From JBBDKV01 sp040879165 (GTDB lineage Bacteria; Patescibacteriota; Microgenomatia; UBA1400; PJMF01): 64,000 nucleotides of DNA. Location: assembly GCA_040879165.1 (NCBI GenBank), contig JBBDKV010000003.1, positions 124,001-188,000 of the forward strand, given 5' to 3'. Positions 44,855 to 53,926 of the stretch are shown piece after piece. Below the pieces are notes generated by a model. That model had not been told where the DNA came from, made no database searches, and worked only from the letters and a program-made list of their open reading frames with translations. Within the stretch, counting starts at the first letter, position 1, and each line of letters starts with the position of its first letter. The translations under genes and the position numbers were made by a program.

Positions 44855-46549
44855 TTAATTCATTTCAGTCGTCGTGACGCGCAAAATTTCTTCAATAGTC
44901 GTCAAACCTCGAGTGATTTTATCGATACCATCATCATATATGCTTACCATGCCCTCTTTATAAGCCATAGCATTGATCTGATCAGTATCTGCACGTTGAG
45001 CTACCAACTCTCGCATTGCTTTCGTTACCTCAAGGATTTCGTAAATACCAATTCTGCCTTGATAGCCCGTGTTGTGACAAGCGCGACAACCCTGTCCTTT
45101 GTAAATTCGCACCTCTTGTTTATCGCCAACTGGCACGTAATGTTTTTTAATGGTTTCCAAAGACAAAAATTTCTTGAGTTCGTCAACGGTAACTGTTTCG
45201 GAAACTCGACACTGTTGACAAATTTTTCGCACCAAGCGCTGAGCAATAATGACATTAATTGTCGAAGCAACTAAAAACGGCTCCACCTTCATATCAAAAA
45301 GCCTCGGCATGGAGGCAGCTGCTGTGTTGGTGTGCAATGTTGAGAAAACCAAATGTCCAGTTAGAGCAGCATTGATAGCAATACCGGCGGTTTCGTTGTC
45401 TCGAACCTCTCCGACAAAAATATAATCAGGATCTTGTCGCAACAGCGACCGCAGACCATTGGCAAAAGTCAGATTCGTCTTTTCGTTGACCTGCACCTGG
45501 TTGGCACCTTTGATGCGATACTCTACTGGATCCTCAATTGAAGTAAGATTTTTCTCTCGTGTATTTATGGTTTTAAGAATAGAGTAAATAGTGGTTGTTT
45601 TACCCGAGCCAGTCGGCCCAGTCACTAAAATCATGCCGAACGAGCGTTTGGCGGCTGCTTTAACTTTTATCAACGCAGTTTCATTAATACCCAAATCTTC
45701 TAGTGAGTATGAGCGCGCTTGCGAAGTCAGCAGCCGCATCACAACCTTTTCTCCCTCAGCAATAGGAATAATTGAAACACGTAAGTCTAGTCCTTCACCA
45801 TTGACCTCAGTTTTAATTTTGCCATCTTGAGCAGCCAAGTGCTGGTCGGTTCGCAAACTTGACATCACCTTTACTCTCGTGGTCAAACGATTGTGTAATT
45901 TTTTGGGCAAGGTAACGATGTCGTGCAAAACACCATCAATGCGGAAACGAACCAGTGTTTCTGTATCTTGTGGCTCGATATGTAAATCAGAAGCATGTTC
46001 GCGAAACGCTGAATGAATCAGCTCGTCAACCATTTTTGCTACTGGCGGATCATGAGAGATTGACCGGATTGCCACTCCATCATCAGCACTGAGTAACTTT
46101 TCAAATAACTCCTGAAAATTAGTACGATAGTTCAATAAAATTAAATCAATAGCTTTATCGGTAGCAAAATATATCTCAACTTTTAGACCCGTTTTTTGTG
46201 CCACCAATTGTGGCAAGAGCATGTCTGTAAAATTTGATCCTGCAATTTTAATTGTCTGTTCGTCCCGAGCAAAAACCACCATTCTATTTTCTTTGGCTGT
46301 TTCTTCTGGAATAATGCCGAGAATCTCATCTGGAATCTCTGCTTTGCTCAGTTCCACAAAGGGTAATTTGAGCGCCTTCGCAATTAAACTCCCCATTTCC
46401 GAATCTGTCATGATGCCCTTATCAACGATGGCATCACTCAACCGTTGACGAGACGTCGCTGCCTCATCAGCTAAGGCTGTTAATTCTTTTTCGGTACTAA
46501 TCTTTTGTTGCACCAATAAATTGACTAGCTGTTCATCAGAAAGTTGCAT
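44855..46549 (-). CDS. pilB: Type IV pilus assembly ATPase
   Basis: 564 residues from ATG 46549 (MQLSDEQLVNLLVQQ), which matches the family N-terminus. MshEN/GspE N-domain (RLSDAIVDKGIMTDSEMGSL ... LPFVELSKAEIPDEIL), then Walker A GPTGSGKTTT, Asp box, Walker B RQDPDYIFVGEVRDNETA, His box GHLVFSTLHTNTA, and the zinc site CQQCR...CRACHNTGYQGR. An upstream TTG overlapping the polymerase stop is an alternative start. TATATC lies 8 bases before the ATG. Drives pilus extension together with PilC. Confidence 0.94.
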   Translation of the reverse strand: MQLSDEQLVNLLVQQKISTEKELTALADEAATSRQRLSDAIVDKGIMTDSEMGSLIAKALKLPFVELSKAEIPDEILGIIPEETAKENRMVVFARDEQTIKIAGSNFTDMLLPQLVAQKTGLKVEIYFATDKAIDLILLNYRTNFQELFEKLLSADDGVAIRSISHDPPVAKMVDELIHSAFREHASDLHIEPQDTETLVRFRIDGVLHDIVTLPKKLHNRLTTRVKVMSSLRTDQHLAAQDGKIKTEVNGEGLDLRVSIIPIAEGEKVVMRLLTSQARSYSLEDLGINETALIKVKAAAKRSFGMILVTGPTGSGKTTTIYSILKTINTREKNLTSIEDPVEYRIKGANQVQVNEKTNLTFANGLRSLLRQDPDYIFVGEVRDNETAGIAINAALTGHLVFSTLHTNTAAASMPRLFDMKVEPFLVASTINVIIAQRLVRKICQQCRVSETVTVDELKKFLSLETIKKHYVPVGDKQEVRIYKGQGCRACHNTGYQGRIGIYEILEVTKAMRELVAQRADTDQINAMAYKEGMVSIYDDGIDKITRGLTTIEEILRVTTTEMN

Positions 46550-46608
46550 GTATCCATGATATAGGGATTTTTTGTAATTGTCAGTACCTTGCTGTTTCTG
46601 CTGTACTT

Positions 46609-47952
46609 TCAAGCTCCAAACTGAAATGTCTTATCTCCCAAAAAGCCGGTTACTTCAGGCATAATAATTTTTTTACGCAATAATCTCCCTGAGGTGATGG
46701 TAAATAAACCATGTTTGTCTGCCATACTATCGATAGCCTGAGCAATACGCTCCTGACGATGCCACTGTGGGAGTAGTGGTTGCTGTGTTGCCTGCCAGGG
46801 CTTGAGCAAACTGAGAGAGACGGCAATTTTGATAACTGGAAAAGGTTGCTGCCGCTGCTCAAGCAATGACTGTACAACCGAGAACATAGCAGCTGTGTGG
46901 CGAATTTCAGTCTGCAACGTACGGTGCGCCCCCCAACGCTGCCCATCCCCTCGCAAACTCACCGCCACTCGCCTCCCACCCAGCTGCATGCGGCGCACCT
47001 TATACATCACCTCACTTACCAGGTTGTAGAGGGTTGCTCGTACCAACTCCGCGCTCCAACATAGCTCATATCCAGTAATAGAGCGACCAACACTTTTCAT
47101 ATGCGGCAATGGCGTGGCAGAACGGGTCAAAAAATGCGGCTCCTGCCCAACTGCCATTTTTTGTAACTCTCGACTCCAAAATGGACCAAACATGCTTTCT
47201 AATAACTCAGGCTCAAAAAAATTGATTTGATAGGGTACCCTCACCCCCAACCTTGCCAGCCGCTTCTCCAACCGATGACCAATCCCACACACAGAATCAA
47301 ATGGCGTCTGCGCAAGCAGTGCTGGAGCCGTCTGCCAATTCACCCGAGTGACACTTCCTTTTGGCGCGGTCTCGCTCTGCATTTTAGCCAAGAATCGATT
47401 AGGACCAATACCCACATTACAGGTTACCCATTCGCCAAGTGTCTGCTTAATCCGAACCTGCAGCTCTCGTCCCAATACCTCGGGATCAGGATACAAACGC
47501 TGAATGGAGGCGTGAGGAATAAATGCTTCATCAAGCGAAAACAACTCTGTGTCGGGAGAAAACGAGCGCAACAACGCGTATAAATCGCGCGTCGCCGACC
47601 AATAGACGTCAAACTGAGCGGGTGCAATCTGCAACTGCTTTCCTGCCTGCAGACACCGTAATTTAGCATCACCTACCAGACTACCAGTTTGTATTCCCAA
47701 CTTCTTAGCTTCCTTTGAAGCAGCGATTACACAACTGCGCCCTACATCCTTGACTACCACCATTGGTTTGCCCCGTAGCGCTGGAGTTTCTTGTTGCAAA
47801 AGCGTGGCAAAATACGAATTAATGTCAACGTGGAGCATCTTGCCAGTATCTGCAGACTCTTGAGAAAATTGCTCGCTTTGAGATAGGTGTCCATCTTGTA
47901 TGGATTGTCTACTTTGGGAAAGTTGCTCATTTTGAGAACACCGCTCACTCAC
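46609..47952 (-). CDS. Y-family DNA polymerase (DinB/ImuB-like)
   Basis: 447 residues. GTG start at 47952 supported by AAGGAGG six bases upstream. The first 38 residues are an unusual Gln/Ser-rich stretch containing an 18-residue repeat (SQNEQLSQS... and SQSEQFSQE...), ahead of the usual start MLHVDINSYFATLLQQ. Catalytic residues: first Asp in HVDINSYF and the SLDEAF pair, so the active site is intact and it is Pol IV-like rather than the inactive ImuB. CNVGIGPNRFLAKMQ and VCGIGHRLEKRLARLG (helix-hairpin-helix) are present. No clear C-terminal clamp-binding motif. Overlaps a DUF6504-like gene by 8 bases. Confidence 0.93.
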   Translation of the reverse strand: MSERCSQNEQLSQSRQSIQDGHLSQSEQFSQESADTGKMLHVDINSYFATLLQQETPALRGKPMVVVKDVGRSCVIAASKEAKKLGIQTGSLVGDAKLRCLQAGKQLQIAPAQFDVYWSATRDLYALLRSFSPDTELFSLDEAFIPHASIQRLYPDPEVLGRELQVRIKQTLGEWVTCNVGIGPNRFLAKMQSETAPKGSVTRVNWQTAPALLAQTPFDSVCGIGHRLEKRLARLGVRVPYQINFFEPELLESMFGPFWSRELQKMAVGQEPHFLTRSATPLPHMKSVGRSITGYELCWSAELVRATLYNLVSEVMYKVRRMQLGGRRVAVSLRGDGQRWGAHRTLQTEIRHTAAMFSVVQSLLEQRQQPFPVIKIAVSLSLLKPWQATQQPLLPQWHRQERIAQAIDSMADKHGLFTITSGRLLRKKIIMPEVTGFLGDKTFQFGA

Positions 47953-48214
47953 ACCACACCTCCTTCAGCCTCCAAGTTTCGTGCGTCCGATTAAACAGCA
48001 ATCTATAACTCGCCTCACTCGCCACCACCGTGTACTGTCGCACAGTATCCGACCCATCCCTAATATCTGCCACAAAAGTCACTTGTGTAATTACAAATGC
48101 GCGCTGCTGCCACAAAAACTTCTTGGGTATAAATTTTCCCTGACGATAGACGCCAGCTACGCTAATTGATTCATCGATAGTTTCGTACATAGCTTCGTGT
48201 ATATTTCGGAACAT
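47945..48214 (-). CDS. DUF6504-like small protein next to polymerase Y
   Basis: 89 residues from ATG 48214 (a TTG two codons earlier is possible). Pattern GVYRQGKFIPKKFLWQQRAFVI...RQYTVVAS...W(R)LKEVW resembles DUF6504 proteins that accompany mutagenic Y-family polymerases in Actinobacteria (as I recall; not searched). Overlaps the polymerase gene by 8 bases, so translation is probably coupled. Possible role in lesion bypass is inferred from context. Confidence 0.7.
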   Translation of the reverse strand: MFRNIHEAMYETIDESISVAGVYRQGKFIPKKFLWQQRAFVITQVTFVADIRDGSDTVRQYTVVASEASYRLLFNRTHETWRLKEVWCE

Positions 48215-48251
48215 ATCCAAAATAGAACAAAACCCGAACTAAAGCAAGAGA

Positions 48252-48434
48252 TCAAAAAGTGTCAAAAATTACATCCGCCCAAACCAAATGATTGCGACGC
48301 AACTTCACACGAGCACTTGGAGAAGTACCAGCAGAAATAACTTGTAAACCAGGGGTGTTTGAAAATATTTTCTCTGCCGTGAGACTGCGCTGGCGATTCC
48401 GACTACAGACAAATAAAAAGTGCTGCATACTCAT
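48252..48434 (-). pseudogene. Truncated low-molecular-weight tyrosine phosphatase
   Basis: 60 codons starting with ATG that overlaps the Clp gene stop (ATGA). The phosphate loop CSRNRQRS (C-x5-R-S) and AGTSPSARVKL...WADVIF match the N-terminal half of the COG4551-type phosphatase, which is ~105 residues. The frame then ends (DTF, stop), and neither other frame continues the domain, so the C-terminal half is missing. Likely a decayed remnant, though a short product could still be made. Confidence 0.65.
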
Positions 48435-50935
48435 AGGTTCTCTATAACCAACGTCTCACCAGCTGCCAACTGATTGTCAAGCAATCGCTGACTAATGGCG
48501 TCAACAATATCTCTTCTAATCACGCGCTCCAGTTCACGAGCTCCAAAGCGCGGGTCATACGCTTTTTCAATTAATTGTTCAAGAGTGCTCGGGCTAACTT
48601 CAACAAAAATACCGTGCTCTTCATGAACCGATCTCGAGAGATCAGCAATTTTCATCTGAGCAATAACACGCAACTGTTCTCGAGTGAGCGGCTCAAAAAC
48701 GATGATCTCGTCAAAACGATTCAAAAACTCAGGTGAAAAAATGCGCTGCTCAATCAAGTGTTGAATGACTTCAGTTCTGATCTCCTCGACTCTGTTTTGC
48801 CGATTTTCCGTAAGTTGTCCAAAGCGCTGAGAAATGAGGTCACTAGCCGCATTAGCAGTACAAATGACCACGCTATGTTCAAATGAAACTCTATTACCTA
48901 AACCATCAACCAAGTACCCTTCATCAAGCAAGGTAAGTAAAATATTATGCACCGAGGGATGCGCCTTTTCTAACTCATCAAACAAAATAACGCCTTGCGG
49001 CTGCGCTTCGATTGCCGCCGTTAACGCTCCACTGCGCGCTGCTTTACCATTTTTGCTTGGAGTACCAATCAATACCTCAACACTTTCATCACTGCCATAC
49101 TGTGCGCAATCAAAACGCTGCAACACTCGATCAGAACCATAGACCACGTTGGCAACCGCCTTGGCAGTTTCGGTTTTCCCAACACCCGTTGGACCAAGAA
49201 AGAGTAACGTCACCACTGGTTTGCCTGTGCCACTCAAACCTAAGCGAGCCCGCTGCATGCCCGCTGCCACCGCTGCCAACGCCGATTGCTGACCAACGAC
49301 CCGCTGAGCCAGTCGCTGCTCAATTTGCTGCAACGACATGGCTTCCGTGGCCATAACACTTTGCAACTGTACTCCAGAACGTTGCGACAACACTTGCTGC
49401 ACAAAACCAGCAGTAATGCGCCTAGTTTGTTTCATACGAGCAGTAGCCAAAATTTCATCAAGTAAATTAAAGGCTTTTTGTGGAAAACTCTGTTTGATTA
49501 AAATTTTGTCGCTGAGCTTGACCAGTGCTTGTAGTGCAGGGAACTCAATAAACACCCCGTGCTCTCGCTCAACCAATCGCAAATCTCGTAGTAAAACCGC
49601 TAGTGTTTCCTCCTGAGTCATTGGCTGCAGCTGAACAATTTCAAAAGCTGTTTCAATCACTGGATTAAGACTAACACTCCGCTCATAGCCTGTTGGATTC
49701 ATGAGTCCGATAATTTTAATGCGGGCATCTTCTTCAATTTCTTTAAAAATATGACTGACATCTGGAGTGGTCGTATCCGGATCCAGATATTGATCAAAAT
49801 CAGGAATAACCATAACACAATTGCCCGCCGCACTAGCTTCCTGTAACACCAATCGTAACTCCTGCAATTGAGCTGTAAGTTGCTCTTTACTGGCCAGTAG
49901 TGTTGTTAAATCAAGCAACAATACTCGATGATCTGCTAATTGGGGCGTAGTCTGACCATCACCAATGTGTTTGGCAAATAATCGACATATGCTCATCTTT
50001 CCTACACCATCTGGACCAATCAGTAAAATATTGGTACGTGCGGCTTTAGAGAAAATTAACTCGAGCTGCTCAAGTGTTGACTCTCTGCCTGTTAGTACCA
50101 GTTCTGCTGAAACATCAAGTGCTAAATCTTCAGCAAACTGATTGAGCCGCGGTGTGTACCCATACGACCAAGATTTGCCAATGGCGGGTGTTTTTTGTAA
50201 ATTGACGCGCAACCAAAATCTGCGACGCACCTGTTGTGCGTAGTGCTCTTGAACATACCAGTCAATACTCTGTTTAATATCTGTTGGTGAAATTTTCTGT
50301 CGTTGCAGCCAAGCAGTAACTTGGTCTGACGTCAAATACGCCTCAATGATAGCCAGTTTTGTCTGCTTTGACGGCAGCTGTGCCATCCAAGTTGCTGCAA
50401 GCTCGGTGGATAGTGTCCATTTAACAGTCTGCAATACTTGCTCTGCTTGCTCCACAGAAACGCCCAAACGTCCCATCACACCTCGAAAAAGTGACGAGTG
50501 TTCAAAATATTTTCGAGCCTGCTCAACACTCGTGCTCAATCCATTCAGCTGGTGTTGCCAACTTTTTAACCTCCAAATGAAGTATACGTACACAAGTGGA
50601 AGCAACACCAAGCTTGCCAACCAGACCAACAGCAATCCAGACCATAGCAGTACTAGCAGCACCCCAACGCCCAACCCAGTCAACACCACAAATATTCTCA
50701 AAAAGGCGCCGATCACTCGACTAATTATGTTGTATGTTACTCGATCAAACCAAGCGCTCATCGAAAAACCACGCTGAGTCTTCTCGGCTACCAAACGGTG
50801 CCATGGCACAAATAACTGTCGCAGGTGTCTCCCCAGACCAAACACATGATACGTCCACCACAGATAATTACTCAGCAATTGCAACAACCACTTGAAGGGT
50901 CGCGCAATATACTGGTAAGCAAACAAGCTCCACAT
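48431..50935 (-). CDS. Membrane-anchored Clp/Hsp100 AAA+ ATPase
   Basis: 834 residues. N-terminal ~130 residues hold two membrane helices (VIGAFLRIFVVLTGLGVGVLL, LWSGLLLVWLASLVLLPLVY) in place of the ClpC N-domain. A ~150-residue helical region leads to AAA module 1, whose Walker A is GPDGVGKMS (Met in place of Ser/Thr after Lys, ~307-315) and Walker B VIPDFDQ (Phe in place of the catalytic Glu), so it is probably inactive for hydrolysis. Module 2 is canonical: GPTGVGKTET (~582), ILFDELEKAH (~653), sensor FLNRFDEIIVF and YDPRFGARELERVI. ClpB-like middle coiled-coil is absent. It may unfold membrane proteins; no ClpP is in the window. Confidence 0.9.
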   Translation of the reverse strand: MWSLFAYQYIARPFKWLLQLLSNYLWWTYHVFGLGRHLRQLFVPWHRLVAEKTQRGFSMSAWFDRVTYNIISRVIGAFLRIFVVLTGLGVGVLLVLLWSGLLLVWLASLVLLPLVYVYFIWRLKSWQHQLNGLSTSVEQARKYFEHSSLFRGVMGRLGVSVEQAEQVLQTVKWTLSTELAATWMAQLPSKQTKLAIIEAYLTSDQVTAWLQRQKISPTDIKQSIDWYVQEHYAQQVRRRFWLRVNLQKTPAIGKSWSYGYTPRLNQFAEDLALDVSAELVLTGRESTLEQLELIFSKAARTNILLIGPDGVGKMSICRLFAKHIGDGQTTPQLADHRVLLLDLTTLLASKEQLTAQLQELRLVLQEASAAGNCVMVIPDFDQYLDPDTTTPDVSHIFKEIEEDARIKIIGLMNPTGYERSVSLNPVIETAFEIVQLQPMTQEETLAVLLRDLRLVEREHGVFIEFPALQALVKLSDKILIKQSFPQKAFNLLDEILATARMKQTRRITAGFVQQVLSQRSGVQLQSVMATEAMSLQQIEQRLAQRVVGQQSALAAVAAGMQRARLGLSGTGKPVVTLLFLGPTGVGKTETAKAVANVVYGSDRVLQRFDCAQYGSDESVEVLIGTPSKNGKAARSGALTAAIEAQPQGVILFDELEKAHPSVHNILLTLLDEGYLVDGLGNRVSFEHSVVICTANAASDLISQRFGQLTENRQNRVEEIRTEVIQHLIEQRIFSPEFLNRFDEIIVFEPLTREQLRVIAQMKIADLSRSVHEEHGIFVEVSPSTLEQLIEKAYDPRFGARELERVIRRDIVDAISQRLLDNQLAAGETLVIENL

Positions 50936-51058
50936 ACCTACCTATCATACGCTGGAAATCTCAGTCTGTGAACTCGATTGCTTGCGAGCCAGCTTCAGTT
51001 GCAGCAACCTGTAAACCACTATTAAAACTATCAAAAATACACTAACTAGTGTCAATGA

Positions 51059-51064
51059 TATAAT
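51059..51064 (+). promoter_or_regulatory. Extended -10 box 8 bases before sortase ATG
   Basis: TGA-TATAAT, an extended -10 with consensus hexamer; the next ATG (51073) is 8 bases downstream, so the transcript is probably leaderless. Confidence 0.6.
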
Positions 51065-51072
51065 AACTGCTC

Positions 51073-51591
51073 ATGACGACACCCTTGATATTGCGAATCC
51101 GAAATTTTTTGTGCAAATTACTGCTAACGGTATTGATTGCCGTTACAGCTTCTCAAGTTACTGCCGCCGACACATTGGCATTTTCTTTTACACAAGAACC
51201 CCAACAGATTATCATTCCTAGTCTTGACCTTGCGCTTCCCGTCGAAACAGCAGAGATTGCCTACAATACTTGGGAGGTTAGTGAAACAACGGCATCATTT
51301 GGCAAGGGCTCATCGCTGCCTGGTACTATCGGAAACTCTGTGATTTTCGCTCATGCTCGCCCTCATTTGTTTGGCGAACTAGACCAAATCTCTCAAGGCG
51401 ACCTCATCCACGTCTTTACTGACTATGATTGGTTCGTCTATGAAGTGACGGAATTACTGATCGTGACTCCTGAAAATACAGAGGTAATTAAAAAACGAGA
51501 AGCTACAGAACTTACACTTTTTACGTGCACAGGCATCAACGACTCACACCGCTTCGTGGTAAAAGCTAAACCTTTGTCAAATCAATTTTAA
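51073..51591 (+). CDS. Small secreted sortase
   Basis: 172 residues. Signal/anchor helix (FLCKLLLTVLIAVTASQVTA), then the sortase barrel: IIIPSLDLALPVE, NSVIFAHARPHLF (catalytic His), GDLIHVFTDYDWFVYEVTEL, ELTLFTCTG (catalytic Cys) and HRFVVKAKP (catalytic Arg). Compact form without a C-terminal membrane helix, close to class D/E-type sortases in layout. Second sortase of the window, next to the class A PBP, which makes the peptidoglycan that would receive the attached proteins. Confidence 0.92.
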   Translation: MTTPLILRIRNFLCKLLLTVLIAVTASQVTAADTLAFSFTQEPQQIIIPSLDLALPVETAEIAYNTWEVSETTASFGKGSSLPGTIGNSVIFAHARPHLFGELDQISQGDLIHVFTDYDWFVYEVTELLIVTPENTEVIKKREATELTLFTCTGINDSHRFVVKAKPLSNQF

Positions 51592-51709
51592 AGAATCCGA
51601 CACAATACGACTCCGCGCTTCTATTTTCAAACTACTTTAGCCTGAAAAAAGCCACTTTTGCCCTTTACATCTGATAGTTTTCATAGATAATACCTTATAG
51701 TTTTATTAT

Positions 51710-51727
51710 ATACATTGATTAATGTAT
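51710..51727 (+). promoter_or_regulatory. Palindrome upstream of the PBP gene
   Basis: ATACATT-GATT-AATGTAT, a perfect 7-bp inverted repeat 14 bases before the PBP ATG. Could be an operator overlapping the promoter; a regulator is not identified. Confidence 0.4.
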
Positions 51728-51740
51728 CAATACTATCGTT

Positions 51741-53900
51741 ATGAATACAGTTTTTGAAATAATCTATCGCATAATTACCCTTTTTTACCAACTGGGTGCA
51801 GCGATACTTTTCCCAGGAGTGCTGCTTACACAAGGCATTGCTCTCTTGGCACACTTCGTTAACAGCGTGGCAAGCAAGCTTCGTCAAATAGCAATACGAC
51901 TGAGCAAGAAAGTGGCGCGTGGCATCATTGCCCTTCGCCAAAATATAACTAAAATAATTACCCGTGCTCAAAAGGTTACGACAACTCGAATCAAAAAAAT
52001 TAGAAACAATCTCAGCAGAACGGCCAAAAAAATACAGAAAACTGCTCGATTCAAACCTATCAAACTCACTGTTCCCGCCACTCGAGCAACGTCTATCGGT
52101 GTAATCGCCGGTCTAATCACCACTGCCACAGTCGCTGCAGGTCACTATAGCAATCAGTTGCCAAATCCTAGCTCCCTACAAGATTTTAACACTCCCGCAG
52201 CTACCTTAATTTATGACCGAAATGGTGTCTTACTCTACAGTGCCTACACTGACACATATCGAGTTCCCGTTTCACTGAGTGACATTCCCCCCGTCCTTAT
52301 TGAAGCTACGCTTGAGGCAGAGGATGCGCGCTTCTACCAACATCACGGTATTGATCTGCAAGCAGTTGCTCGAGCAGCTCTCAACAACCTTCAAAATAAA
52401 CCCACTCAAGGAGCGTCTACCATCACCCAGCAGTTGGCTCGCACTGCCTTTCTCAACCGAGAGCGAACTTGGACGAGAAAAATCGATGAGGCAATCATCG
52501 CCGCTAAAATTGAACAAAATTTTGAAAAACATCAAATTCTGGAGTTGTACTTCAACACCGTTCCGTATGGTGGCGTAGCCATCGGAGTTGAGGCTGCTGC
52601 CAAGCACTACTTTCACAAAAGCGTTCAAGACCTTAGTGCAAGTGAGGCACTCTTTTTAGCTTCACTAACTCCTGCACCCAGCGTCTTTTCTCAATCTGCA
52701 CAAGAACATCCCGATGACTATCAAAGAGTTACCCAGCTCGCTGAAAAAATGCTGATCTCAGGAAAAATTACAGACAAAGAATATCAAGCAGTACAGACAG
52801 CGGAGTTGCACTTTGCGCCTCGAGTCAGCTATAAGCGGGCTCCGCATGCAGTCGACCAAATTTTAACCGAACTGGTTGCTCGATATGGGGAAAGCGAACT
52901 ACTTGACTCAGGGGTGATTGTACATTCCACTATTGATCTCCAATTACAAAATACCATTCAACAACAAGTGCTCAGCGAAGTAGTGCGCAATGGTGCTGTT
53001 TACAATTTTTCTAACGCTGCTGTGGTCATCGCCGATCCAAACACTGGTCAAATTCAAGCCTTGATTGGCTCAGCTAATTATTACGACCCCAATTCTGGTC
53101 AAGTGAACGTAGCTGCCGCACAACGCCAGCTCGGTTCTACTCTAAAAATAATTCCCTACGCCGCCGCGCTTGAACAAGGCATGAAACCTGACTCAACCAT
53201 TGTCGATGAAGCGACGGTGTTTACTGAGTATCAAAACTACACACCCCGCAACTACGACGGCACCTTTCATGGCACGGTCACGCTGGCTGAAGCGCTGGGT
53301 AATTCTTACAATATACCCGCCATTAAACTCACGCATCAAATTGGTCCGCAAGTCATTGCAGAATACGGCACTAAATTTGGGCTGACTGAATATGCCGATC
53401 TGAATCAGCCTATTCCGCTTTCACTCGCCATCGGTGGTGTAGAGACTTCACTGCTCAACCTTACTCAAGCATACCAAGTATTGGCAGAAGCTGGCGAAAA
53501 GAAAAATCTTCATCTCATCAATCAGATTACTAATCATCACGGCAATAAAATCTATCAAGCGAAATCTCAAGGAGAACAAGTTGTTACTGCATCTACAGCT
53601 CAGACACTTTCTGAAATGTTGGCGGATCCCGCTGCACGACTGGCAATGTTTGGCAGACCAGCATTATTTGAGTTTGGCGATGCTCCTGTTTCAATCAAAA
53701 CCGGCACCTCAAATGAGTTTAAGGATAATGTAGCGGTTGCCTTCACTGAGGATTTTGTGGTGGCAGTTTGGACAGGCAATAATTCTGGCGAACCGATGGC
53801 AGCTATTTCCTCTGGTTACACCGGAGCCACTCCAATCATGCATAGCACCACTTCGCACCTACTTGAACGCCAGCCCACTAGATTCGTTAGTAGTAATTAG
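51741..53900 (+). CDS. Class A penicillin-binding protein (PBP1A-like)
   Basis: 719 residues. Long basic N-terminal region with two hydrophobic segments (residues ~8-32 and ~116-136) before the GT51 glycosyltransferase (LEAEDARFYQHHGIDLQAVA, QGASTITQQLAR, YFNTVPYGGVAIGVEAAAKH). The transpeptidase has the three active motifs: GSTLK (SxxK), GNSYN (SxN) and IKTGTS (KTG). Polymerises and cross-links peptidoglycan at the membrane. The region between ~30 and 116 is unusually Lys/Arg-rich and helical. Followed 26 bases later by the LysM gene. Confidence 0.94.
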   Translation: MNTVFEIIYRIITLFYQLGAAILFPGVLLTQGIALLAHFVNSVASKLRQIAIRLSKKVARGIIALRQNITKIITRAQKVTTTRIKKIRNNLSRTAKKIQKTARFKPIKLTVPATRATSIGVIAGLITTATVAAGHYSNQLPNPSSLQDFNTPAATLIYDRNGVLLYSAYTDTYRVPVSLSDIPPVLIEATLEAEDARFYQHHGIDLQAVARAALNNLQNKPTQGASTITQQLARTAFLNRERTWTRKIDEAIIAAKIEQNFEKHQILELYFNTVPYGGVAIGVEAAAKHYFHKSVQDLSASEALFLASLTPAPSVFSQSAQEHPDDYQRVTQLAEKMLISGKITDKEYQAVQTAELHFAPRVSYKRAPHAVDQILTELVARYGESELLDSGVIVHSTIDLQLQNTIQQQVLSEVVRNGAVYNFSNAAVVIADPNTGQIQALIGSANYYDPNSGQVNVAAAQRQLGSTLKIIPYAAALEQGMKPDSTIVDEATVFTEYQNYTPRNYDGTFHGTVTLAEALGNSYNIPAIKLTHQIGPQVIAEYGTKFGLTEYADLNQPIPLSLAIGGVETSLLNLTQAYQVLAEAGEKKNLHLINQITNHHGNKIYQAKSQGEQVVTASTAQTLSEMLADPAARLAMFGRPALFEFGDAPVSIKTGTSNEFKDNVAVAFTEDFVVAVWTGNNSGEPMAAISSGYTGATPIMHSTTSHLLERQPTRFVSSN

Positions 53901-53926
53901 TAATGAAGTATTTAAAAGGAGACAGT

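Noticed and set aside
48252..48434. Frameshift to be repaired in the phosphatase remnant
   Set aside because: None of the other two frames carries the missing C-terminal half downstream, so a simple sequencing frameshift does not explain it.
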